From Semisulcospira habei (Eukaryota; Mollusca; Gastropoda; Semisulcospiridae): a stretch of DNA of 64,000 nucleotides. The stretch covers positions 142,584,505 through 142,648,504 of the forward strand of contig BTPG01000003.1 of the NCBI GenBank assembly GCA_036245525.1. Direction: 5' to 3'. The notes below the pieces were generated by a model. It saw only the letters and a program-made list of their open reading frames with translations. It ran no database searches and was not told the origin of the DNA. Both the position numbers and the translations under genes were made by a program. The stretch's first letter is position 1. Each line of letters opens with the position of its first letter. Shown here in pieces: positions 40,147-50,372 of the stretch.

Positions 40147-40218
40147 TTAACCCCCTTGTGCATGCTGCCACTGGCACTGAAAACAGTATCGGTGGCTGTA
40201 AGCACAAGGGGGGGTTAA
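40147..40218. repeat. TTAA-flanked MITE, 72 bp
   Basis: TTAA-cccccttgtgc .. gcacaagggggg-TTAA with tgccactggcactg and cggtggctgt inside. Its right TTAA is also the left TTAA of the next element. Confidence 0.85.
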
Positions 40219-40294
40219 CTCATTCGAGACGTGCCGCATCCGGATACGCGGCATATGCCGCGTATCCGGAGGCGGCACATGTCAAATGAGTTAA
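40215..40294. repeat. TTAA-flanked MITE, family E copy 1
   Basis: TTAA-ctcattcgagacgtgcc .. ggcacatgtcaaatgag-TTAA. The near-perfect inner palindrome is ggatacgcggcatatgccgc. It shares a TTAA with the preceding element. Confidence 0.88.
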
Positions 40295-40364
40295 ACTTGT
40301 AATTCAAGCATAGGTCTTTTCAAAACAGAGGAGGCCGCTACGCTTTGCGCTACTTCCAGAAAAG

Positions 40365-40735
40365 CTACGAAGCTAATCTGGCACTACCCTTGAATTATCA
40401 TGGTCGATCCATCTCCTGCAACTGGTGCATAGTCATTAGATGACGCCCCCCAAAATTCGTGAAATACGGCCGTCGGGAGGAATAAGTTAAGTCAAAATCT
40501 GAATCCACTCGTGCTTGATTTAGGCTCGTTAGTGACTAAGGAAGTTGAATCCGCAAGTAGTCATTAGATGATGCTTCCAAACTTTGGGAAATACGACCGT
40601 GGGGCTGAATGAGTTAAGTCAAAATCTGAATCCACTCGTGCTTGATTTAGGCTCGTTAGTGACTGCGCAAGTTGAATCCGTAAGTAGTCACGGTTTGTTT
40701 GCGACGGCCCCCAAAATGGAAGCAAGCCCCGTTTA
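40365..40735. repeat. Partial family A MITE within a local tandem duplication
   Basis: Right half of family A (gctaatctggcactaccctt .. gaataag-TTAA at 40487). After it, gtcaaaatctgaatccactc ... cgttagtgact occurs twice, starting at about 40491 and 40618, with the MITE-like end (tgggaaatacgaccgtgggg) between. No coding sequence to 41089. Confidence 0.65.
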
Positions 40736-41089
40736 CATTTTTCTTTTAAACGTTAGACATTAAATCCACCCGTGTGTTCACAATCCGAGCCAGTCCTGTG
40801 TTTGTTTCGGGCAGAAATAGCATATTGATAAATTATCATAATATTAAGAACTATTGTTTATACGACAGTTTCAAGTTTCTGCAGAAATTCGTAACTAGCG
40901 TAACCGAGAGTTGAAATGATGTTTTTTTGTTTTTTTAGTCAACAGTTATCATCAGGTAATGGATATGCAATGGACTGACAGACGTAATTACTTGATGGTG
41001 AAACAAGCCAAAATGACTCAATCGTCACATCGACCCGGCCAAGTTCGCCATCCCAAAATGACCTCGGGTGTGTTACAGCCAGCTCCAAC

Positions 41090-41186
41090 AAGCAAAAGAC
41101 CAACGGGCCGACCTCTGCCTCAGTGGGCCCGCGCAGAACACTGCGGGCCCATTGCGGCCCACGTTGGCGCGAGGGTCTTTTGTTTA
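41090..41186. repeat. GC-rich fold-back repeat, copy 2
   Basis: agaccaacgggccgacctct .. cagtgggcccgcg pairs with cgggcccattgcggcccac .. gcgagggtctttt. Confidence 0.6.
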
Positions 41187-41403
41187 CAGGGACGTGACTC
41201 CGGCGTAGAAGCTCGCCGAGCCACAGTGACGCCAGCGTGACTCTGGGGTCCGACCTGGCACAGCAGCATGCCAGGCCAAAGTGGCCCCCGGCCCGATTCG
41301 GACTGGAACACGTCATTATCAAAGAGTATAGAGGCAACCTCTATACTTGTCATTATAGCGTCTTACACCGGCACTAAATAGCTCTATGGAGTTTCTAGCT
41401 TAC

Positions 41404-41499
41404 CGCTGCCTGTACTCTTTGTACTGTTACCGGAACCGGTGGTGGAATCAGGGACTCCAGTTGAGCTTGTAGTGTCGTTCTGAGCCGTAGTTTCTGGAG
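41404..41499 (-). CDS. Candidate phase-1 exon, Ser/Thr-rich (mucin-like)
   Basis: Minus strand, between an acceptor (tttttatag|) and a donor (G|gtaagc). It is 96 bp, exactly 32 codons, phase 1 at both ends. It encodes PETTAQNDTTSSTGVPDSTT and on to GNSTKSTGS, rich in Ser, Thr, Pro and Gly with an N-x-S/T site, as in secreted mucin-like spacers. It could be an exon of the gene starting at 44522 on the same strand, because the phases agree, but about 3 kb and several repeats lie between. A chance GT-AG frame cannot be excluded. Confidence 0.4.
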
Positions 41500-41597
41500 C
41501 TATAAAAAGTAAAGTAAATTTATCTTCAGCGTTCTTCAAGTGCTGCTGTGGTGGATATTGGGTGAGGGGATCAAGGACCGTTCCAAGGCACCCGGAA

Positions 41598-41700
41598 CAA
41601 CCTAGGAAGCAAAGGCCCTCGGGCCCACGTCGGCCTCAGTGGGCCAACACACGGCTGTGCGCGGGGACACTGCGGCCGTCGTGGGCCCGAAGACATTTTG
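41598..41700. repeat. GC-rich fold-back repeat, copy 3
   Basis: aaggccctcgggcccacgtc .. ggcctcagtgggcc pairs with ggccgtcgtgggcccgaaga. From 41701 to 42347 there are C/T-rich tracts (41800-42050 and 42185-42210) and no supported gene. Confidence 0.6.
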
Positions 41701-42347
41701 CGACTTGGTTGCCCTACGCCACCACCTCTTTATAAATGTGAAAACAAAGTGAACAAGAAGATGACTGTGTGAAAAGAGAAGAGACAATACCTTTCTTTGA
41801 CACCCCCCCCCCCCACCCCAACACCCCAAACGCCTTCCTCCACCCACCCTCACATATTATACAGTCATCCACATTGGTTTTCTCCCTCGATTTGCTTCCG
41901 ATGAGCCTAACGAAGCCAGAAAAACGGCCAGTGATATCCGCATCCCTCCCCTCGGCCTCCCACCCCCACCCCCACCCCCACCCCCAGTGTAATCCGCTTC
42001 GCTCCCGCCCCCCCCCCCCTCCCCCGCGCTCCCCTCCATCCCCCGCCCGCCCCCTACCCTTCACTCTTACTCACGCCGTTTACCGTTCACATTGTCGGTT
42101 AGTCTGGAAAGCACTATTTTTTGCCTCAGTGCTTCGAGTCTCGGATAAATGCCAACAAAACAAAAATTGGAGACCCCCTCCCTAACTCCCCCCCCCCTTC
42201 CCCACAGGTAACTGATCCGCCCTGTCCATGAAGCTGAATGGCAGTAGTGAAAAATTATTTTGGAATATTTCAAGCCTGGGGAAATATTAATTTGTTTTAG
42301 AGATACTGTTGATGAGAGATATGAATGAAACAAAAGATGTGTCCGTC

Positions 42348-42428
42348 TTAACTTATTAGAGACGTGCCCCCAAACGCATACACGGCTTTTGCCGCGTATC
42401 CATATACGGCACGTCTCGAAAGCGTTAA
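42348..42428. repeat. TTAA-flanked MITE, family E copy 2
   Basis: TTAA-cttattagagacgtgcc .. ggcacgtctcgaaagcg-TTAA with a gccgcgtatccatatac centre. Related to 40215-40294. Confidence 0.82.
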
Positions 42429-42548
42429 CGATTTTAATAAAGTTGAGTAGGAGGTGACGCAGCAGGTGTCAGAATCGTGTATTCCATGCCTGTCTTAAAA
42501 CTTCCTGATGAACTCAATATCACACAACGAGCAAAAATGCACATAGAA

Positions 42549-42720
42549 TTAACGCATTTAGCCCCGGCATACTTCAGCAGGAGGTGGATCGACAATGATA
42601 ATTCAAGGGTAGTGCCAGATTAGCTTGGCGCCGTCAGGCGCCAAGCTAATCTAGCACTACCCTTGAATTATTATGGACAGTTCATCTCCTTCAACTGGTA
42701 CATAGTCGTTTGTTGACACT
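42549..42720. repeat. MITE family A, copy 11 (right end lost)
   Basis: TTAA-cgcatttagccccggc left end, then the hairpin ttcaagggtagtgccagatt / aatctagcactacccttgaa. The right terminus is not found. Confidence 0.8.
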
Positions 42721-42746
42721 CGCGTGACCTTTGACCGCTCAGCTCC

Positions 42747-42933
42747 TTAAGCCATTTAACCCCAAGGTCGCATTTCGCAAATTGTAAAGGTGTCACTTAA
42801 AAACTATATACCAGTTGCAGGAGATGGATCGACCATGATAATTCAAGGGTACTGCCAGATAAGCTTGGCGTCATCACGAATCAGCATGGTCGAACCATCT
42901 CCTACTGCAGTGCGTCAGGGCTAAATGGGTGAA
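42747..42933. repeat. MITE family A, copy 12 (degraded)
   Basis: TTAA-gccatttaaccccaaggtc left end and cagggctaaatggg-tgaa right end. The right hairpin arm is largely deleted (gcttggcgtcatcacgaatc). Confidence 0.75.
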
Positions 42934-43028
42934 ACATAACGGACGGCTTCTGTGAAAATCTTTTAACGTCCCTATGATAAGGACAGACAGTGGAGTATAA
43001 TACAAGTCAGGACGTGAGGAATCGATCG

Positions 43029-43110
43029 CACAAGATCCTCGGGCCGGAATCGGCCACAGTCGGCCCGCGCACAGCCTGTGGTCCACACCGGCGCGATGAT
43101 CACTTGAAAA
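43029..43110. repeat. GC-rich fold-back repeat, copy 4
   Basis: gatcctcgggccggaatcgg .. cccgcgcacagcctgtggtc .. caccggcgcgatgatcac. From 43111 to 43897 no gene can be supported. Confidence 0.5.
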
Positions 43111-43897
43111 CCTTTGCTTGGCCGTTCTTTTGTAATTTTGACAGACTAACATTTAATGTTTTCATGCTGTGCCGTAAAACTAAAGACAACATTCAGCACT
43201 GTTTGTGTTCGTGATGCCTTGTCGACACACATCATGAGCATCGCACTTATTTATTCTGCGCAGCCGTTAGCGCGTCAATCTAATTTTTAGCTCTTTCTCG
43301 CACTGAATGCGTTGTATTAATAGAACGGAGTGTAGTCGTTGTCATGTTACTTGATATAAAGACGACCTGTGCTGAACTGGATTCTCCTGTGTCTAAATGA
43401 ACCCATAACTAGACCTGTGTGTGGCGTTTCGAAACCATCTGTTACAGAAGTGTATCTTCGAACAGTTACGGCGGTTATGGGCCTTTAAAGCGACCTGCTC
43501 CAGGTAATAAAAGTTAATAGTTCTCGATAATTCGCCTGCGTCCAAAGGAGAAAAGTCTTTCGTTTCACGACAATCAAACTTCACAATTTAATCGTATGTC
43601 CAAAATTACAGCAAGACATCAAGAACACACGAAAAAGGGCTATTGCCATCTATTAATCCTTACTGCCTGGCGTAGGTCGCTTTAACTTTTAAAAAAAAAT
43701 GAATGTATTAAAATGAAATATTTTTCTGTTTTTCGTCTCGTTTACATATGTACGTAGAAGAGTTGCACCGACGACAACTAGGACAGTAGTAAACCTCCGT
43801 GACGTGAGCATACTCGCACAGACTAGAGAAGGTCAACAAAAGCCATCGTTGAGTCCAGACAACATTGAAAACACGTCCTATCGGCAAATCTGTGAAA

Positions 43898-44104
43898 TTT
43901 ACCCATTTAACCCCAAGGCAGCCTTTGCCAAATTGTTCACTTATCAACTATGTACCATTTCTAAGAGACTGATCGACCATGATAATCCAAGGGTAGTGCC
44001 AGATTAGCTTGGCGCCTGATGGCGCCAAGCTAATCTGGCACTACCCTTGAATTATCAAGGCAGATCCATCACCTGCTGTAGGGCGTCGAGGCTAAATGGG
44101 TTAA
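43898..44104. repeat. MITE family A, copy 13 (full length)
   Basis: The left terminus ttta-cccatttaaccccaagg is a degraded TTAA, and the right terminus is gaggctaaatggg-TTAA, 207 bp. Hairpin agggtagtgccagattagct / agctaatctggcactaccct. Confidence 0.85.
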
Positions 44105-44470
44105 AGTCCGCCGAGGAAATAATTCTTTAATGGCACCTGATGAGGTTTGAATTCGTAAAAAGAAATACTTTCTGCTTTTTTATTTTTGATTTGCTACGCA
44201 GCAGGTTGCCCCTGACAAGTACAGGTGCTGTAATTGTTACTGTTGCACAATTACCTGAACTGTGATAGTCTAGAAGAAGAAAAAAACCTTTGTAGAGTCA
44301 AGAAGGTATTGAGAACCCTTTGTATCGCCAAATTTTTAGCAATCTAGACCTCGCCCTGGAGTCCAGTAAAGTTATCGAAATGGACACGACATATACTGAT
44401 AATGATAGGGTTACTGTTTCAGCATTTTTAAAAAAAAATGCTTGAAAATGAAAGATAAAACCATGTGTAC

Positions 44471-44522
44471 CTTGCATCAGGAGATGTAGAACGAGGACCG
44501 CAGCAAGTATAAATGTCTTCAT
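44471..44522 (-). CDS. Candidate first exon of a secreted protein (signal peptide)
   Basis: Encodes MKTFILAAVLVLHLLMQ, a strong signal peptide, ending after the first base of the next codon at donor G|gtacac. On the same strand a TATAAAG lies at 44623-44617, about 95 bp before the ATG, leaving room for a 60-70 bp leader. No continuation exon is proven; the phase-1 Ser/Thr-rich exon at 41404-41499 is compatible. This is the best candidate for a host gene in the window. Confidence 0.55.
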
Positions 44523-44616
44523 TTTCGAATTCCCTGTCCTGTGTCCGCCAAATTAAGCCGGAAAAGCTGTGGCGTTTCTTGCAAAATGCGGAACTTTACC
44601 CAACCCCGGGACTGGC

Positions 44617-44623
44617 CTTTATA
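44617..44623 (-). promoter_or_regulatory. TATA box upstream of the 44.5-kb signal-peptide exon
   Basis: TATAAAG on the minus strand within gcttataaaggcc, about 95 bp before the start codon. Confidence 0.45.
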
Positions 44624-44788
44624 AGCAACGCATCCTGGCAACTGTCGCCGTTTGCCTACTTACGTCACTAATGAAGTAAGCAAAGGCTTGGGACGCTCCA
44701 GGTTGAACCTTATTTTAAAGTTAAAGGCACACTGTCGAACATTTTCTCCTTCACTGCCGAGAAAACAAATTGCATAACATCCAACTGC

Positions 44789-44850
44789 AAGAGACATAAA
44801 TCCGCATGAGCCCCCGCGACTGCGGGGGCTCATGAGGATCTATGCCTCTT
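44789..44850. repeat. Palindromic repeat family B, copy (near perfect)
   Basis: aagagacataaatccgcatg + agcccccgcgactgcggggg + ctcatgaggatctatgcctc + tt, flanked by gc/gc. From 44851 to 46465 there is no gene I can support; a 126-codon open frame at 45826-46206 has no recognisable features. Confidence 0.9.
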
Positions 44851-46465
44851 GCTGAGACCAATGTGTATCCATGTTTCTTGGTCGGTGTTGGCTTTTGGTC
44901 GTTGAATGAACCAAGATTTCAGAAACAAAAATGTACGTACAGGATACTACAGTGGCAGGGGAGGGGTTAGTAGGTCAAAAAAGAGATCAAAACTAGGCCC
45001 AAATTGCACTTGTGTTGACAAAAAGCCGGGACAAACATGCGAAAACAGTGGTTTTAAAACCCGGACAAACAAGCGATATCGCATGTTTGTCCAGGCTTTC
45101 TATCCACTGTTTTCATCGAAACACGTACCTTTTCGACTTACTTCCGATTTCCGAACAACTTCAATTAGTCTGAATTTTGAAATGAAGATGTTCCCATTGA
45201 AATATGTTGGGATATGTTTGAACGTCGTGACGCGTTTTCGCCATGTTTTAAGTTTCGTATTCGTGAAATATGTCACACATTCTTAATGGCGTAAACCTAA
45301 ATTTTCGTGATTCATGATTAACGAAACAAAGTGTTCTGGAAGCCGTTACTGTAACAAACCCACCCCCCCTCCCCTCCACCCCTCCCCATACCCCAAACCC
45401 AGCACCCTCCAATTTTGCCCAAGGCATGCCCCCGATAAAATCAGCATCGTCTTTTGAACTTAGAGGTCAAAGTTCCAGTTGGGAGTTGTCCTCTGAGTCG
45501 TACATGCCACCTCAAGACAATCATCAGTGATGGTTTAGAAAGTTGCCTTTAGTCCCAAAGATATCCTGACAAGACCCTTAAACTATCATGTAATAATCAA
45601 AACCCCGTGATACTTGTGAAGAAATTTGCAACAAAAAAGACAAGAAAACGTTTAGAAATGGTAAAATCGGGTGAGCTTCGGCCTCTTCCTGTGTGCTGGT
45701 GCAATGTGCAGGTCAAATCACGGAGTTGAGTCAGCATCTGTACGAACGTATAACATTACAAAAAGTCAAAATGCACTCAATCAGATTAGTTCCAAGAGAC
45801 GCAATTTTTTATTTCAATTCTGAGAATGCTCCGCTGTGCTAATGCCATGGAATTCCAGGCTGGTAAGCTTGCATTGTGTCATCAGAACATCAGCTGCCCT
45901 TTTTTTGACTATCTAAAAAAGAAGGGGGACTGGATAGTAGGAATGACAGACCATTTTGAGCCTTCCACTAAAACACACATTGTAAAAACCAATAGGGACT
46001 ACCTCCAGGCACCCGCAGTCCACTTTACTATATCCAGGTCTCCCCACTCCCGCGGAGGGTATGAATATACTCACAATAGACATTGGACCTGTTATTGGGT
46101 AGAATTAGGTTTTTCGCCTACGACTAGGCATCTGATGACGCAATGCAAGCTCACCAGTCTGGAAGTCCATTGCATTAGCACTTGTTGGGTCCAGGCTCGG
46201 CGTTGACCCAACTTCGGCCAGAGTGACATGTAATGCTCAAAAATAGTACGTTACATTAACTTTTCATCTTGAATTACTAAATGGGTATAATAACGTTTAT
46301 GTCGGTGATTACCCATCCCACTGACCTACAATTTCACAACATTGGTGTGACATATAGTGTTCACAAAAAGTAAGGGACGTCATAATTTCAGCTTGAATTA
46401 CTAAAATGTCAGAAAACACCTTACATCTGCTAAATGCGGTCACCTTTTTAAGTCCCATCTGTTTA

Positions 46466-47130
46466 TAGACTTTTTAGGACGGGTCGTCGTGGGGCGAATT
46501 TAATAGCATGTCCATGAATGTCAAAGGCGGGCAGGCTAAACCTATAACAATTGAAGTAACAAGATAAAAATTATGCCATGTCTAGTTACGCTAACGTCGC
46601 TGCTGAACATACATTTGTCGCGATGCGCTGTATGTGCGTATGTATGTATGTATGTATGTATCTATGTGTGTATGTATGTATGTATGTATGTATGTATGTA
46701 TGTATGTATGTATGTATGTATGTGTGTGTGTGTGTGCGTATATATGTAAACAAGAGAATCTCCGATATTTCTGTACACACAAGCTTGAAACTTGGCGAAA
46801 TACTTTCTTAAGTGTTTGACTAAGAGAGCCTCCGAGCGTATTGTAATTGAATGTCCCATTAAAGATATAAACAACCGTTTATAGGAAGTTGGTTGACCCA
46901 GATTAGAGTCCGTAATTTTTGTCATATTTACTTGAACTTTTGCATATGGCTAGTTTGGAGAAAGACATTGGATGAGTTCGTTGGCCAGCTTTGTATCCTT
47001 TCAACTTCTTTAGTAAAAATTAATTCTTTTCAGAAAATAATTAAAACAGTTTTAAAAAAACTTCACTTCTAGAAAAAGTTAGACAGTTCCGGTGACGTAA
47101 AAGAAGCAACTCCGTCACCACGCATGATGT

Positions 47131-47179
<49 letters not shown>
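46466..47179. repeat. Microsatellite-carrying dispersed repeat H, copy 1
   Basis: The shared backbone (gtctagttacgctaacgtcg, cttgaaacttggcgaaatac, agagtccgtaatttttgtc, cggtgacgtaaaagaagcaa) recurs at 58505-59161. Between two of these blocks lies a (TATG)n/(GT)n array (46634-46740), and the copy ends in (CT)n at 47133-47179. Confidence 0.85.
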
Positions 47180-47182
<3 letters not shown>

Positions 47183-47199
47183 TATATGCGCGCATCTCC

Positions 47200-47253
47200 A
47201 AGAGGCATAGATCCTCATGTGCCGGGAGGGTGCATAAACATCTATGCCTCTTT
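47200..47253. repeat. Family B, centre replaced
   Basis: aagaggcatagatcctcatg .. acatctatgcctcttt, with a short non-palindromic middle (ccgggagggtgcataa). From 47254 to 47620 there is no gene, only a G-run (47510-47540). Confidence 0.75.
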
Positions 47254-48260
47254 AGGATGTTTGGAGCGCGCGCATGCACTCACGCACACGCACACACAAA
47301 CACACACATCGACGCACTTTCCGAAAAGCATGCAGGTGTACTTAGTATGGCATGTAGCTAGGTAAAGTCAACCTGATTTCACACAAATTATAGCAAGTCT
47401 GAAATTGTACCGTGAAATTCTAGTTTTGTCATCATTTTATTTTAGGATAAGTGCTATAATAAGTAGCGTGGTGTCTGGAGTATTCAAGGAGGGGGTTTCC
47501 CCTATAATGGGGGGGGGGGAGGGGGTGGGGTGGGGGGAGACAAGTCGTCTCTCGAAGGATTCGAGAGTAGTCCACCAGTATAGGTCCCCACTTTGACACT
47601 CAACTCTCACTTGTGGCTCCACGTAGCTGCAGCATGCACAGCGGCCACACCACGGGCAACAGCTTCGATTGGCTGGCTAAACCAAGTGAGGGGAAACCGG
47701 GGGTCTCAAACCCTTGGTGAGGCAGAACTTGCTCGTTCTAACATGCAAAGTCTGTCACCGGCCGACTGGGCGGGGTTCAATGGCCAAGAGGGCGGGTCAG
47801 TAGTACACTGTGGAGTGCAATAAGGCATGTCAGAGCACAGAAGAAGACATGGCAATCCACTGCAGCCAAGGAAGTTACCAGTTGTAACGTCTCATCGTGC
47901 CACTGGATTCTGATTTCTGCGGCCGAGAGGGTGGGTTGCTCCAGCGCAACAGCTTCTCCACCAAAATCTAATTCACGCCCAGGTTTTGTGCATGGATCTT
48001 TATCTTCACCAAATCTGCTTCTTCATTTTCTTTTTTCTTCTTCCTCCTCCAGAAGCCCTGCGGCGATGGGGAACGGGCGAACCGAAAGGTAGAGGTTACT
48101 ACTGGGAGTCGTAGCTCCGAACCTGCACGTAGGCGGCCTGTGGACAAGTGGTCGCTCTTCCCTGTACCAGGGGCAGCAGGGAAGTTCGGCAGCGTCCCAG
48201 GCGACTGAGCAGCCCTCTTCAGGACAGCACTGCTCACCCTAGTAAGGGAGGGAACTAGAA

Positions 48261-50296
48261 TCTATTTATTCTATCTATATCCCGTAGTCTTGCCGAGCGT
48301 TGGGGCACCACTGATGACTTGGCAACCAGCTCCCTCCATTCCTCTCTGTTCTCTGCCATTCTCAGCGTATCGCCCAGCTTCAGTCCTGTCCACTCTGAGA
48401 TATTGTCCTCCCATCTTTTCCTCTGTCTTCCTCTCCTTCGTCCACCTTGCACAGTGCCTTGCATGATTGTTTTGGCAAGCCCTGCTGAACGCGTGACAAG
48501 CCCATACCACTTCAGTTCGGGTTTTTTTCACAATGGCTAATAAGTCTTCATAGGGCCCGATGGCTTGCCTGATTTTGCTTCCCACTTCCTCGTTTGTGAT
48601 GTGATCTTTTATGAAATGCCAAGCAGCCTTCGAAAACATCTCATTTCAGTGGCTTGTATCCTCCTTTCAAGGTCTGCTGTGAGGGTCTATGACTCGCAGG
48701 CATACAAGAACACTGAGATGACTAAGGAGCGCGTCAGTCTGATCTTGGAGCAGAGTGTGATGTTTCTGTCCTTCCATATGGTCTTCAATCTTGTCAGTGC
48801 TGTTGTTGTCTGCGCAATCCTGGACAGTATTTCTGGTTTTGATCCCTCATCTGTCACAATGGCTCCTAAGTATTTGAATTTCTTAACTGTTTCCAGTTTT
48901 TTGGCCTCCAACCATGATTTCAGTGTGAATGCCACTGGCGTTATTGGTCACCAGTTTGGTCTTCTCTGCACTGATTTCCATCCCATACGCAATGGCTGTA
49001 CTATCCAGCTTTTCCACCAGCTGAGCTAGCTCCTTCTCTGTTCCTGCAAGACCATCAATGTCGTCCGCAAAGCGCAAGTTCGTGATTGTTCTGCCTCAAA
49101 TACTGACAGTTCCTTGTTGATCTTTCAGAGCGTCCGTCATGATTCTTTCCAGGAAGATGTTGAAAAGAGTAGGTGAGAGCAGGCAGCCTTGTCTGACTCC
49201 AACTGTAGTCCTAAACCAGTTTCCTATTTTGCGGCTGCAGTAGACTGCGCTAGTGGCCTTGTTGTAAAGGTTTGCTATGACTTTGATCAGGTTGGCATTG
49301 ATGTTGTATAGCTTCATGGTGGACCAAAGGGCTGCATGCCACACCCTGTCAAATGCTTTCTTAAAATCCACAAAGACATGATAGAGGTCTTGCTGGTGCT
49401 GAAGGTACCTCTCACATAGAACTCTCAGGTTGAAGATCTGCTCAGTTGTGCTGCGCCCTGGTCTGAAGCCTGCCTGTTCCTCAGCTATGATTTCCTCTGC
49501 CTGTGGCGTCAGCCTGTTTAGTAGGATCTTTAACATGACTTTGCTTGAGTGGCATATAAGACTGATCGTGCGATAATTCTGGCATTGATGTAAGTTGCCT
49601 TTTTTGGGGATAGTTATTATAAGTGATTGGGTCCATGTTGTGGGCCAATCCCCTGACTGCCAGATCTTATTGCAGATTGTTAGTAAGGCGCTTATCATGT
49701 CTTCTCCCCCTTCTTGGACTAGCTCTGCAGGGATGTTGTCTGCTCCTGCTGCCTTCCCTTTTTTTCAGCGACTTCACTGCAACCTCCACTTCTTCTCGGA
49801 GGATGGGATAGTTGCCATTGTTGGTCACGGGTGGGTTGACAAGTATGCCTCAGTACCCTGCAGCTCGGTGGTTGTACAAATCTGAGCAGTACTCTGTCCA
49901 TCTCTTCAGTATGTCTTGGTCTTCCGTAAGACAGTTCCCTTCACTATCTTCAATGATCGAGGAGCGTCCTTGTTTTACACTGGTCAGGTCTTTCACCAGC
50001 TGGTTTGCTTTCTTGCTATTATTTTTGTTCAAATTTTCTTCTACGTGTTTACACTGATTTTCAATCCACTTATTCTTTGTCTTTTTCATGCTTTTCTTGC
50101 TATCCTGGTTAATTTCCCTGTATTGTTTAGCTCCTTCTACCTCTGATTTCTTTTTCTTTAATTCTCGACGCTTGTCACATAGAACAAAGATGTCAGCTGT
50201 AACCCAAGGTTTTTTTTGCTTGTCGGTGTTTGCCAAGCATCTCACTGGCTGTTTGGGTTACAGCAGTGTTAAATGTGTCGATCAGTGTGTCCCACT
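48261..50296 (-). pseudogene. RTE-like LINE inserted in the leader of another LINE, 5'-truncated
   Basis: Minus strand. Linker region (50245-49850; KRWTEYCSDLYNHRAAGY), reverse transcriptase core (49698-49096; IIAEEQAGFRPGRSTTEQI, FVDFKKAFDRVWH, GVRQGCLLSPTLFNIFLER), catalytic FADD box (49077-48883; MRFADDIDGLAGTEKEL), YLGAIVTDEG region (48935-48687), and the C-terminus with RRRGRQRKRWEDN (48464-48255). Several frameshifts separate these pieces. The endonuclease is absent. Exact 12-bp duplications agggaactagaa at 48249-48260 and 50297-50308 mark it as a discrete insertion. The 3' tail is an AT-rich gatatagataga-type repeat. Confidence 0.9.
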
Positions 50297-50372
50297 AGGG
50301 AACTAGAAAAGGTGTTCCAAACATTGCCTGCCCTACACCAAAGCGGTCAGCTTACCGCGGCTGGCGGTTTAA

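Noticed and set aside
43725..43850. A Cys-rich minus-strand exon (EVYYCPSCRRCNSSTYICKR) after the 44.5-kb signal exon
   Set aside because: The acceptor is plausible, but the Cys-rich frame is in the wrong phase to follow the phase-1 donor at 44471.
45826..46206. A 126-codon ORF as a gene
   Set aside because: No recognisable domain, no splice or promoter context, and a length expected by chance in this much sequence.
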